A stretch of 64,000 nucleotides of DNA from Colletes latitarsis (Eukaryota > Arthropoda > Insecta > Hymenoptera > Colletidae). Shown here in pieces: positions 39,101 through 51,816 of the stretch (positions within the stretch are counted from its first letter, which is position 1; each line of letters starts with the position of its first letter). The notes under the pieces are model-generated. The model was not told the DNA's origin. It searched no databases and worked only from the letters and a program-made list of their open reading frames with translations. The position numbers were made by a program, and so were the translations under genes. Location of the stretch: NCBI RefSeq assembly GCF_051014445.1, contig NC_135136.1, forward strand, positions 41,984,001 to 42,048,000, read 5' to 3'.

Positions 39101-42100
39101 TTGGCTGCGTCATACGGATCACAACAAGATGGCATTAGCACTTGGTTGTCACCAACAAATGTCAGGTGGAGAGAATAAACCATCTGGTCTTCATGTACCA
39201 GGATTTCAACATTTGGGATGGTTATTACCGCAGCATGTAGACCTTGTTCCAGAGCTGTACTTTCTTTTTATTGCTCTTATGATGGGGCAACCAGTGAAAT
39301 TATTGCCTACGGATTCGAAGGTCATCTTAAAACTTGATTTGGATAATGTTTGGAACTTCTTGTTTGGTGTCCCAGCAAACCACACTCTATCCACATTTGC
39401 GAGTAGAATTAATCTTTGCCCCGAAGCCGTAGTTACTCTGTTAGCTATGGTTCGAACAATGCTGAATAATTACTCGATTAATCCTGAATCCCTGCCAGAC
39501 TGGTTAAGCGACTATCCAGTGACAATAATACAGTTCCTGTTCTTCCTCTATCATAATTTTACGGACTTCATGCAAGTGTTTATGTCTGCGGAAGTATTGG
39601 GCGCGTTGGCTGGTACTTTGTTTCCAAAACCTGCAAGCTCTAGTCAAGATAGCAGTGGAGCTAGTACTCCAGCAGACGAGCAAGAACCGGTATTAGTGAG
39701 ATCTCCATCAAAGGATATCGGTTTGACGAATCATCCAGCAAAAAAGTTTGTCATGGACTTTTTACGAGTCATCGTGGTAGACTCTCTGTCTCTACCAGTT
39801 ACTGCAAAATCTGCACCAGCTATTGATTTGGTTTTGGAAGCGTGGCCAGAGCATGCATCTACAGGACAGCAAACACGCTATCAAACGGAGATTCTATCTA
39901 TTCTAATGGAGCATCTGTTAGCTGCCGATGTTTTAATTGGAGAACAAGCAGCGTTACCTGTAGTTCCTGGAGGATCAGTCAATAATATAACTAACAATGT
40001 ATGTTATGTCGCAGCCAGAATAGTAGATAAATTGTGGCAAGGTATTATATACTTTTCTACATTTTTAATTGACAATATTTTGTTAAATATTCACAATTTT
40101 GATGTTTAATATAAAGGTGCTTTGACAAAAGATCCGCATGAAGTGTTCGATTTCATTGTCAAATTAATCGGACAAGCAAAACGACGGCCTGGCGTCGTCA
40201 GTATGGAAGGCCTTCATCATTGTCTGAACAGAACAACACTATTTTTGCTATCACGACCAACAGATTCAATAGCCGATCAAATGGCTGTATTAGAAGCATT
40301 GCATAAGCTCACGACTCACAGGTAGAATCGATGTCTGATGATTAGACCATTTTTAATTATACGATTGTAAGATATTCCATTGCAGATTATTGGTCTTCGG
40401 TGCTGGTAATCATGAGTTGGAATTCATTGGTTGTTTAACTTACTGTCTGCTGCAATTGACAACCGACGTAAAAATCGTGCTCGATAATGCAAAAACATCG
40501 TGGCACATACATCCGCAAGTCGAAGCCAGCGATGATAGGCTGACTTCCCATCAAGGCCATAACTTGATGGTTGTCGCTGCGACAAGAGTTTGGGAAGAGT
40601 TATACGTATGCAAAAAGCCTGCTATAGAAGAAGTTTTCAAAATTACTCTTCCGGCGCCTATAGGTAACGAACGTGCTCCCGAATTATCACAAGTAAGAGA
40701 TCAAATGCACGAAGCCGCAACTAGGCTTTGGTTGAATTACGTTGTTATGGAGAGGAAAGCTTTGTACAGGGTCCCTTGGGAACTTCACAATCAAATACAA
40801 TCGGTAAGTATTCAACGCACGGCTATAGTGTCTTTAAAGGAGTACTCGAATCTCAGAATTTTAAATATCGAGCTTTGGTGTGGCGTTTTAGAAAATTCAA
40901 AAGGTAACAGGAGGTTTGACGAGATTAGCAAGTCGAACGAAAGTCCGTAAAGAGGAATCTGTACGCGTTAGGTTGAGATTACACCAGAACACTGTAGCAC
41001 AATGGACCGAGCAACACATTGCATTGGTCCGCGAGCTTGCTGCGGCAAAACGATTGCAATACATACAGACTAATCAACACACTCAACGATATGTGTATCA
41101 AGTAAGAATATAATTAAATATGAAAGAAAAATGGCAGAAAAAATACATAACGATGAATTTATTACTATTAAAATGTTGCGTAGGAATGGTTGCAAACGGA
41201 AACAGAATTAACGAGGGAACGCGGTTTGTGGGGACCACCGACACCTACCAGACTCGACAAATGGATGCTAGATATGACTGAGGGTCCATGTAGAATGAGG
41301 AAAAAGATGATGAAGAACGAACTCTTTTATATACATTATCCTTATCGACCCGAATTAGAACATCCTGATAACGTAAGTTACCTTTACTATGAAACAATCG
41401 AAACTAAGGAACTCGAAATTTACACGTTTCTACTGAACGCAGAAACAACTGAAGTATAAGGTTGCAACGAGTACCGACAGTAAGGAATATTACTTGAAAC
41501 AACTTGGTAATTCGTCCGGCATGTTCGAACGAGAACGTGATCCTGTTATAGACGACACCCCGTTAAACGTAAATGAAACTTCTACTGAAAGTGAACCTCC
41601 AATGGTACCGTGTACGCTTGAACGTCATGCCAGTGAACCAGATGAAGCAACAGAGGATAATGAACAAGAAGAGGAAAATAATCAGACTGTTCCAGACAAT
41701 CAAACTTTGATACGACTGTTAGAAGAACACGAGAAGGTTTGTTAATTTCCTCTTCTTATTGCAAATATTGCATGTCGTCTATTGTTTTAACGTTTTTGTA
41801 CATTTTTAGATAAGTCACATGTTTAGATGCGCCAGAATTCAAGGTTTAGATACAACTGAGGGTTTGCTGTTATTTGGAAAAGAACACTTCTACGTGATCG
41901 ATGGGTTCACATTGTTGAAGTCCAGAGAAATAAGGGATATAGAAAGTTTACCCGAGGCTTATGAACCAATTTTGCCATCACCGGGATCACCTAGAAGATC
42001 TAGAGCGATGAGGCAATGCTCGAAATTTAATTACGAAGATATCAGGTAATAAATCTTCAAATATACATAAATATTTAAATACATATGTTAATCCGCTGGG

Positions 42101-45100
42101 CTTTATAAGTTAATACGTATTATTTTACATTCTCCATTGCAGAGAAGTACATAAAAGAAGATACCTATTACAACCAATGGCATTAGAAGTGTTCAGTGGA
42201 GATGGTAGAAATTATTTACTAGCGTTCCCGCGTAAAGTAAGGAACAAAGTTTATCAGAGATTCATGACATTCGCAACGGCGATTGCTGACAGTGCCCAAC
42301 AATCCGTGGCCGGTCAAAAGAGAACAGCGAACGTGGAGCAGGCCACAGGTCTACTTTCAAATCTAATTGGCGAGACTTCGGTTACCCAACGATGGGTGGT
42401 TCGTATTTTAAATAATATTATATTTTTCTCACCATATCCTTGTTTATGATTCACGAAAGCGACTGTTTTCCAGAGAGGCGAGATATCTAACTTCCAGTAC
42501 TTGATGCATCTCAATACTTTAGCTGGTCGTAGTTATAACGATTTGATGCAGTACCCAATATTTCCATGGATATTAGCAGACTATGATAGCGAAGAATTGG
42601 ATCTCACTGATTCAGCAACGTTTCGAGACTTCAGTAAACCTATGGGCGCACAAAGTCCAGAACGATTATTACAATTCAAAAAACGGTACACAAAATTAAT
42701 TAATCCTTATAACTCACTAAACAAATAATTTAACATTTAATTTACATTAAATTCAGATACAAAGAATGGGACGATCCGCACGGGGAAACACCTCCTTATC
42801 ATTATGGAACACATTACTCTTCCGCGATGATAGTATGTTCTTATTTGGTGAGGATGGAACCGTTCACGCAACATTTTCTGAGGTTACAGGTTCGTAGAAT
42901 CAAATTGCCTAACGATTTAAATTGCATTGCTAGTTAGTAAATTGTTCTCTGGAATTATTGTTTAGGGTGGACATTTTGATCTGGCGGACAGAATGTTTAA
43001 TAGCATAAAGGAAGCTTGGCTTTCTGCGTCTAAACATAATATGGCCGATGTGAAGGAGCTTATACCGGAGTTCTTTTACCTTTCTGAATTTCTCGTCAAC
43101 TCGAATCATTTTGACTTAGGTGAATATACCATTTTTAATCTTGTTACAAGTCAAATTTTTTATTTTGCAAATTAAGTTTTTGTGATAAAAATAAAATTGA
43201 ATATAAATTTTCTAAAGGTTCTAAACAGAGCGGCGTACAATTGGGAGACATTGTACTTCCACCATGGGCAAAGCAGGATCCACGTGAATTCATACGAGCG
43301 CATCGACTTGCTTTGGAATGCGATTATGTGTCACAACACCTTCACCAATGGATCGATTTGATATTCGGTTGCAAACAAAACGGCCCTGCTGCGGTTGAAG
43401 CTGTTAACGTGTTTCATCACTTATTCTATGAAGGCAATGTTGATATTTACAAGTACGACTCCTTTTTTATACATTTTTATTTCGTAGCAATATTTTAATA
43501 ATTTGTTTTTCGTGGATTTAATTGTGGTATGTATCTTTCAGTATCGATGATCCTTTAAAGAAAAATGCTACTATCGGGTTTATTAATAATTTTGGCCAAA
43601 TACCGAAGCAACTGTTTAAAAAACCGCATCCAGCCAAGAAGATGACCCAAAGGACTAGCGTTATTGATCCTGGACCAATCACACCTGGTTTAAGCATAAC
43701 CACGTCCGACAAATTATTCTTCCATAATCTTGACAATTTGAAGCCGTCGCTTCAGCCTATCAAAGGTTCGTCACTTTCACCTTTCATATTAGATACTTTT
43801 GGCATATTTTGTACTGTTCTTCGTCTTTCTTTGACGTTGATAATTTATTTATCAGAATTAAAGGGTCCTGTCGGACAAATACTTCATATCGACAAAGCAG
43901 TATTGGCTGTTGAACAAAATAAAACGCTGATTCCTCCGACGTATAACAAGTACGTTGCATGGGGGTTCGCCGATCACTCTCTTAGAATAGGAAACTATGA
44001 TAGTGACAAAGCGATATTTGTCTGCGAGGCCATGATGCAAAATAGCGGAGAGATAGTTGCTTGTGTTTGTCCGTCTTCCAAATTGATAGTAACTGCTGGC
44101 ACAAGCTCCGTAAGTTATCGCTTAGATGTCACATTTATAGAGCAGATTTTTAAGACTTAAATCGCTTCGATAGGTTGTAACGGTTTGGGAATATACCAAG
44201 AGACAACTTTCTATCAAACAATGTCTGTACGGTCACACAGACGCTGTTACGTGTTTGTCATCAAGTCCAGCGTATAACGTGATAGTATCAGGATCTCGAG
44301 ACGGCACAGCAATTATATGGGACTTATCTCGATGTCTGTTTGTTCGTCAACTTAGGGGGCACGCCGGACCGGTGGCTGCAGTAGCTATAAATGAATTAAC
44401 AGTACGCTTATAGAACCATTACTTTTCACTCGTACGTAAAATGTTCTGAAGTCGAGGTTTCACTGTAACGTTACGTTTCTCAGGGAGACATAGCTACATG
44501 CGCAGCCACATGGTTGCACGTATGGAGTATCAACGGCGAAGAGCTAGCAAGTGTTAATACGTGTGTGGGCCGAGCAGATAGGATGCAACAAATTTTGTGC
44601 GTCGCGTTTAGTCAAACTCACGAATGGGATTCGCAGAATGTTATTATGACAGGATCCACCGATGGCGTGGCTCGTGTAAGAATAACACTATTTATTATAG
44701 TATTATGATTGAGAGAAATTGTTGCGGGTATATAACAAAGACAAACGAATGATTTAAAGATGTGGTCGATGGATTACGTGCAAGTGCCTGCAGAAGAAGA
44801 GAAACCAGAGGAAGTTGCAACCGCAAAGGAGAAAAACACGAAGTTGAACAAAAATGAAAATCAGAACGAAACTACGAAGAAACGAGTGCATGAATTAGTT
44901 AAACAGATGAGCATATCTGCCGAAGGATCAGGTAAATAACAACGAAGACAATATTGTTGCGATTGTGTGCATTCATTTGTTGTTTATATTCGTAGCAATG
45001 CTTGCAAAAAGCGGCTCGGAGAGCAGTCTCTCCGAACCCGAAACTTCTAAAGAAGCATCGAGATTGCACGAAGAGAAAGAAGAATGCTCGGACAATGAGT

Positions 45101-46091
45101 CGAGCAACGGTTCCAGTAGCAAACCATCACCGCAGAATAATACATCTACCGTTGTGCTTCGAAGAAAAAGTCGTGGAAATCCAATGTTTCGAAAAAGTGA
45201 GGGTGGTGGACGTGCGGATAGTGAGGGCACACAAACAAGGTAACATGTACATCTACTTCGATGCTTCTCATTTACAGGATACATTCGCAATCATTATAGC
45301 AACGATCAAATTATTTATACAGCGAGTCATCCAACAATATCGGGGATTCTGAAGGGGCATTACGGGCTAGTAAAAGCGATACAAGCTTAACAGACAGTTT
45401 CGTCATGGTCTCTGAAGCTGACACAAAACCTAAGAGAATCAATCCACAAAATATTTTAAGAGATGGTTTTAAGTGGCAACGGCAATTAGTGTTTAGAAGC
45501 AAATTAACGATGCACACCGCGTATGACCGTAAGGATAATACGGAACCAGCGTCTATAACAGCTCTCGCAGTGTCAAGGTGACAAAAAATAAAATGGATTT
45601 CTTAAAAGTTCTAAATTAGAGGATCTCTCTAAGCGACTCATTATTAATTAATTTGCAGAGATCATCGAACGGTGTACGTAGGAGATACGAGAGGAAGAGT
45701 TTTTTCATGGAGCGTGTGCGAGCAACCAGGACGCACGGTTGCCGATCACTGGCTCAAAGATGAAGGAGCAGATTGTTGTGTTGGTTGTGGAGTTAGATTT
45801 AATCTTTATGAAAGAAGACATCATTGTCGCAACTGTGGGCAAGTCTTCTGTTCAAAGTAAGTTAGAAAATGTTATGCAAATTATTAGAAATTTTTGTTAC
45901 GATTCGCTTTCGTTCCTATTTTTATGCCGGTGCAAAATCCGCGTGTTCGTAATGCGCATTATATTTGTCCATACAGATGCAGCCGATTTGAATCGAAAAT
46001 ATCGAGACTCGGAATTTTAAAGCCTGTTAGAGTTTGTCAAGGTTGTTATTCGTCATTACGCTCTCAACATTCCGCCGAGAGCAGCGCTTAA
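33173..46091 (+). CDS. bchs: WDFY3/ALFY orthologue (blue cheese), BEACH-WD40-FYVE scaffold
   Basis: This gene has more than two dozen coding exons; the main early ones are 33173-33397, 33530-33775, 33851-34009 and 34095-34287, and a ~3-kb exon spans about 37036-40040. The N-terminus (MNIMRKLRGG, ALGLMHLKKLF, QVSRLMVFEIRRRASN) matches the WDFY3 family. Next come a long helical-repeat region, a concanavalin-like segment (about 37350-37900), a PH-like domain (about 41820-42300), a BEACH domain (about 42470-43480, with NDLMQYPIFPWIL and HFLRLQGGHFD), WD40 repeats (about 43860-45740), and a C-terminal FYVE finger with WLKDEGADCC, RRHHCRNCG and RVCQGC. ALFY/blue cheese is a very large cytosolic scaffold linking ubiquitinated aggregates to autophagy proteins and PI3P membranes; fly mutants accumulate protein aggregates. 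FYVE basic and zinc residues are intact. Middle exon borders are approximate. Confidence 0.95.
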
Positions 46092-49000
46092 TATAACACT
46101 ATATTATACAGTTTCGTGTAAGTAACCGGTTCGAGGGTGGTACAGTTCGAATATGTACATACATAATCACGGGTACCTCGTCTATGTCTTTACCCGTAAT
46201 TTTTATGCAAAAGACACACGGAACGCGCCTTTACCTTTCGTTTTCCTATATCGAACGACACGTTTTTACTTGCAACATTTGCATTTCTACGAGCGATGTC
46301 GGGAAACTAATCGCTGCTGCATTTCAATTTTTCGTGCAATCGTGACCTTCAGTTCCTTCGGATTTCTAATCGTGCAGACTGAAGTTATTGTTTCATTTCT
46401 TTCTCCTTTCTATTTTTCTTATCATACAATTCTCTCATATACGTTTGCGGAATCCATGAAATTAGATCTAACATATATTTTTCACTTAAGATTTAATTAT
46501 TCTGATGAACTGGGATATTTCCTAGGAATAAACGGCCTGTTTAGCTTCATCGTCAGGTTTGTGATCGATGAACTTCTAAAGCCGATAATTGCAAAATTTA
46601 CATGACATCGGGAATTTACACATTCCGAAACGCCGATACATGGCTCTTCGTTCTTTAGTGTTTCTGAATCTTGATCGTTTTCTGATACTTTTTTACGTCG
46701 CGTGTGTGTTTGTACTTTATACAACGGAGAATAATATGTACAGTTGTCGCCTTCTGTTGTATATTTGACGTAAATGCTACACTTACTTTCGCTTTTTTTT
46801 TCTTTTTACTGAAAAGAGATGATCGTCGGATCATTTATAAACACGATCATGTATAGCGGAACTTATTTAACACATTTAATCTGTGATTATTTTCTTTCCT
46901 ATTTTAATTTAATGAACATATATGATCAATAAATTTCAAGCGTGATCATTGATAATTATATATAATAAACAAATAACTAAATATATATATATTTATATAT
47001 ATATATAATAGTATAACATTGCATAGATATATGCACAATGTTATACTATTTAGGCGGCTAATTTCTCTCTGTCGGAACGCTTACATTGTTTCCCGTGTCT
47101 GACTATATTAGGTAATTATTGTTAATATTTATTTTAAATTATAGTAGAATAGTATAAAAGATGTCAATATTGTTAATGGAAAAATATAAGATTTAATATT
47201 TATCAGATTTACAAAAAAAAAAATTATATATCTATACCGTGTATTATTTGTACTGCTACTCTTTTGTATTACGTTTTATCTATTATTGCTATTTCATAAA
47301 ATGTTACTCGTTTCTTTTTACGACAACGTCGTGTACATAATGCAGTAATAATACGCGGTGTGATCGATTTTAGGAATTGTCGATGATGTATAATTTATTA
47401 TTGCGTCGTAAAAAAGGCAGGTCTTTTATTTTTCCATTTTATAGGATTGAATAAACGTTCAACAGCCTGAAAAGTCAAGAATACATGTATTACGATTCGA
47501 AAAAAAGCAAGATTACGCAGTTGCAGTGCACCATTTGTGACCGCTGCCTCTACAGGTATAAAACTCGTAACTTTATAATAGACAATACCTTTAATTACGT
47601 AAAAGTGTTATTAATTGTAAGCCGGTTGAATGAAACCAATAGACTCTAAAACCAACAGTAATATATTCTAAACAATGTGGTAAATGTGGAATACGCTCGT
47701 TTGTTCACACAGTTAATATATATTGTAACCGTATCTGTAAAATTAATCGTGGAAACAGAGATAAATTACAAAAAAACCGTGTTCTTGTATAAGCATTTTA
47801 TAGAATTTTGGAACTGCGAAAAATCGCAAATACACAATGTATTTTCGTTGAAGATTGAGTTTATTTAACGATTAAGAAGAATATTTGAACACCGACTAAA
47901 CGTGCAACAGAATTTGTATAAATGCGAAGATCGCGGTATTAAATGAAAAAAAAAATTGTCTCCCTGTACGAATAACAAATTCTACCATTTGTATTCTATC
48001 AATACACTTCCATTTTTCTAAAGGCACAAATTTTATAAAGAACGAGGGATAGCGTGATGACTAACAAATTGAGAACGTGGGGAACGTTAAGTACACTGCA
48101 AAATGTTGTTTTAACATGGTACTTCAATGTTACTAGTCGAATACATTATGAGCACAATGTTTTACGAGCATCCTTTCAGGAAAAATGTGTTTGATCCGAA
48201 GGTCAAAACGTAGGAATTCAGAAAATGTGGGTGAATTTCAAAGCAACACTAAAAAAGAATCTCTTAATTATGCAAATACATAAAAAGAGTTACCACGTAT
48301 CTTATGCTACTAATATGTGTGTCATTATTACATGCCAGTTCTAATAAAACATTGCCAATTATCCTTATTTTTGTACTCCTACATATACACAAACAAAACA
48401 AAGCTTATACTTAGTTCTGCATTGGAATTGGAAGGCTTGCAATCAACAACAATCAACAAATGTTGGCACTGATACCATAAAAGGTTCTTTTCTCACTTTT
48501 TTTTAAAACTGAGCCAAACTGATTTACAAAAACGGCCGTGATCAAAGTAAAATCATTAATTGCATGAAAATGTATGATTTCATTAGGAATTGTTGTAATG
48601 TAGATAATATAATTGGAACGAAATAATTGTTTTATCATATTCAGAAACAAGAATAATTTCTAGTCAGATATATTGAGTATCTATTGTATTAACCTTGATT
48701 CAGTAAAATTCTATTTTATGATTTTTAACAGTATTATTTGTATTTGTATTTCAATGCATTGGTGTCTGTGTACCACATGTATTATAAAATAGATCTTTAT
48801 ATACAATTTATTGTGTATTTTATTACATTTTATTACAATCAAGGAGGGCAATGTTCAACATTAAAACGTATTTTAAATTGTGCAATTATTGCGCTACACA
48901 ATATCGAAGGAGGGATTAAAAGAGTAAACTTGCATAATATTATGTGCGTACATTATATTGCTCGTACGCGTTATCAAACTGATAATATATGCGTATGAAT

Positions 49001-49587
49001 GATACAATATATGCATACATACTAAGTGATATAAAATAAAATTAATTTCTATATGTATTTGACAATATTGCTTTCCTCTTATGTGTATATAACAATATTT
49101 TATAATACGATTTAATTTGTTTCGATTCTTTTAAGTTTGTTATCATACGAACTCCAGTTAGAAATGCGTTGTGTAATATGTGTATAGCTATAATGAGTAT
49201 ATAACTTCTTAAAGAGACTGTCAAAAAAAGTCGTTTTGTCAGAATGCATAAAACTGTATTTTCTCAAGCATTAGGAAAAAGCGGGCCGCTATTAGCTTTA
49301 TGTCATGTATTAGAGTTTATGTAGTTCCGACAAACTGACGAGGCATATTCGACTTCAAATTGTACATATATAGAAATCTATAAAAAAAAACAAAAAAAAA
49401 AAACAACATACAACGTATAATTCACGTAAAGTTGTATAATAAGTAGAATTTAGAAAATCATATGTGGAATATCCTAATAACCAATGTTAAGTACGGGTAT
49501 GTATGGATTCGTACGTGTACGTGAAAAATACCAATCATCATCATACATACATAGATATATATATATATACACATATGTATATATACA
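46092..49587. other. 3' UTR of blue cheese and gene-poor AT-rich DNA
   Basis: About 3.5 kb with no supported coding region. Possible poly(A) signals AATAAA occur near 46929 and 47450. The rest is AT-rich with poly(A)/poly(T) runs, TA microsatellites (46976-47006) and a perfect hairpin at 47007-47050. Short ORFs here have no recognisable domains and are treated as chance. Confidence 0.45.
47007..47050. repeat. 15-bp perfect-stem hairpin beside a TA microsatellite
   Basis: AATAGTATAACATTG (47007-47021) is followed after 14 bases by its exact reverse complement CAATGTTATACTATT (47036-47050). The loop contains a further GCAT/ATGC pairing option. It directly follows a (TA)n run. It could be a microsatellite-associated palindrome, a MITE remnant or a structured 3' UTR element. 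Confidence 0.85.
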
Positions 49588-49595
49588 TAATAAAA
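49550..49595. repeat. TA/CATA-rich microsatellite
   Basis: An alternating purine-pyrimidine run of CATACATA, TATATATA and ACATATGTATATA units immediately precedes the duplicated gene fragment. A similar TATATACATATGTATATA run follows the fragment at about 49862-49892, so the fragment is bracketed by simple repeats. Confidence 0.8.
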
Positions 49596-49858
49596 AAGAT
49601 ATTTTTAGCTTTAACAATTATTTATTACTTTCAGCATAGAAAAAGATGCAAAGACACAAACAAGCGATATAGATGCTATATCAGAAATAGTACGCTTGCA
49701 GGAATTTATTAAACATCTGATAATAGAAAATGAAAGTTTAAAAAAGTATGTTTTGAACGTTATGTCGTTAACGGAGAATCCACGCCTGCACAAAATATAC
49801 GAAAGAAATCTAATAAATTTGCAATCTATGGTTGCGAATGTAACAAATGATATTAAAT
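49588..49858 (+). pseudogene. Inverted truncated copy of the CXC/C2HC zinc-finger gene
   Basis: The sequence matches intron 1 (about 45 nt, including the acceptor TTATTACTTTCAG) and most of exon 2 of the gene at 50233-51816, but on the opposite strand. Shared peptide stretches include TQTSDIDAISEIVRLQE and IENESLKKY. A deletion of about 26-27 nt, not a multiple of three in effect, shifts the frame so that the conserved DNA encoding KKSNKF and YGC is read out of frame, and a stop follows at 49856-49858. The cysteine-rich motif is lost. Because intron sequence is included, this is a DNA-level duplication and not a retrocopy. It is flanked by TA-rich simple repeats on both sides. Confidence 0.85.
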
Positions 49859-50232
49859 AATGTATATATACATATGTATATATATATATACATTGTTATA
49901 GGTAGCTAGTTCTATTATACTGTTAGTTGATATTTAAAAAATATTGTATAGTAGATTCTGATCTGTATAATTACAGTGAATGGGCCAAAGTTGTAACAAA
50001 TTCATTTTCTTCTTGAACCTGTCCAACAATGTATAAATACGGGCATTTGAAAAGTTAGCCATCTCTCATACAAATAGTGTTCTAAACTTTATAAATGAAC
50101 TGAACTTTGTGTGAAAAATCGGTAAAAAATGTTTCATCGCGAGAATCACGAATTTCGACTATTTCGGCTGGACAAATTTATATTATTAGGAGAATATTAG
50201 GAGAATTGAGAGCCTTACCGCAAAATTACAGC
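49859..50232. other. AT-rich spacer downstream of the CXC gene
   Basis: A TA microsatellite is followed by unremarkable sequence and the probable 3' UTR of the minus-strand CXC gene. A plus-strand ORF at 50107-50361 mostly overlaps the antisense of that gene's last exon and is treated as a shadow. Confidence 0.35.
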
Positions 50233-51816
50233 TTAGACTTTTTTACAGCAGGCCTGATGCTTCTTGATTCTGAATGGATGAAATTTTCTACTACACTTGT
50301 TACACTCTACGAGTTGCGAGTGATATTCCTCCCAATTTACATGAGGCAGGTTGAATTCTAGAATAAGAAAATTATAGCGATTATTTCATGAACAAGTTAA
50401 AAAAAAATATTGGACGCAAAAACTTTGAGCATTTTAGTTTACCTTCAGGCAATGGAAGTTCTTTTTCAGTCTCCATTATAATAAAGGATGTTGGTAATGA
50501 TACTTCAGAGATGTTGCGTGAACTCACGTCGCTATTACTGTTAGGCGGCGTTCTGGGTAATTCGTATGTAGGTTTCATAGGATTAAAATCATTTTCTCCT
50601 ACAAGCATAAATTTTTAAGTACACAAGTAATTGCAATTACTACTTGAACATAATTGAATTTCTTACCTATTAAATTAGAATTTGCATTATCTTTTCTTCT
50701 CATCTCATTGATTGAACTCACTACTGCTTTGCTTTGATTGTATTTTGGAGTTGTCATACCTTGTCCTATATTTGGAAAATTTTCACTTGTTCGTTCTTCT
50801 ATTTTCAATTCTTCATTCATACAAACAAGTATTTCATTAGAACTACACATTCTCAATGTTTCTTCTTTTATTTCTATATCACTCTGTTTTTGTTTCCCTC
50901 TTTTAGTATTGTTTCTCTTAGACCTATTTTTTCTTTGTGTTACACCACTTTGACTGATTTTGTCATTAATCTCTATATCTTTTCTGTCTTTATCTTCTTT
51001 TTCTTTTTCTTCATCATTTGAAACAGATGTTACTTGTTCAGAACTATTAAAGTATGATGGTAAAGTAAGATATTCTGTAGAAGTTGGGTTGTGAAAAATA
51101 TTATTTGAACCAGAGATATCTTTATGGAATGTGGTAGTAACAGAGTGTTCCAAATTTTCTTTATTTTGGTCTGTATTTTTCTGTTTTGAAAAAATTATAT
51201 TTTTAATTTAATGTGTGATTAAATATAAATTGTATAAGTAAGTACAATTATAAATAGAAGAAAAAGTTATTTACCAGATTTTTGCAGGAAACACTATTGC
51301 ATTTACACAATTCACCACATGAAACACCTTTTTTTAAGCATCCACATAATTTATTGGAACAGCTTTTCTTACATTTGCAACCATAGATTGCAAATTTATT
51401 TGATTTCTTTTGTACATTTTGTGCAGGTGTGGAAGGATTGTGTATATTAGTTTGATTCTCTGTCAACAACATAGAATTAAAAGCATACTTTTTTAAACTT
51501 TCATTTTCTATTGTCAGATGTTTGACCAATTCCTGCAACCGTACTATTTCTGATATAGCATCTATATCACTTGTTTGTGTTATTGCATCTTTTTTTGTGC
51601 TGAAAGTAATAAATAATTGTTAAAACTAGAAATACCTTTTTATGCATAAATAACAACTATGTAATTATATGCAAAACACGACGCAGGAGGAGCATTTGCT
51701 ATGTGTCAAAAAGCATCGCATGGCAGTTAAAGCATTAAACTTATTTAACGATTTATAGAAAAAGGCATAGAAGTCAGTGAACTACAATACCTTTTAGCTT
51801 TTGTCGAGCGAGACAT
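50233..51816 (-). CDS. KIF4-tail-like CXC motif protein with C-terminal C2HC zinc finger
   Basis: Five exons fit: 51791-51816, 51275-51599, 50667-51180, 50443-50598 and 50233-50357. They sum to 1146 nt, 381 aa, with all phases consistent. After a short helical N-terminus (VRLQELVKHLTIENESLKKY) there is a nine-cysteine motif at residues 81-117 with spacing C-x-C-x3-C-x4-C-x-C-x6-C-x3-C-x-C-x4-C. This is the spacing of the cysteine-rich domain in the tail of KIF4 chromokinesins, which is known to bind a metal cofactor. The middle is charged and low in hydrophobics, with a basic stretch (QRKNRSKRNNTKRGKQKQ). Near the end are KPTYELPRTPPNSN and a C2HC finger (LVECNKCSRKF, then H and C). There is no motor domain and no room for one upstream. 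Function unknown; a nuclear or chromatin role is only a guess. Confidence 0.75.

Noticed and set aside
50107..50361. Plus-strand ORF of 84 aa
   Set aside because: It is mostly antisense to the last exon of the CXC gene; no domain is seen.
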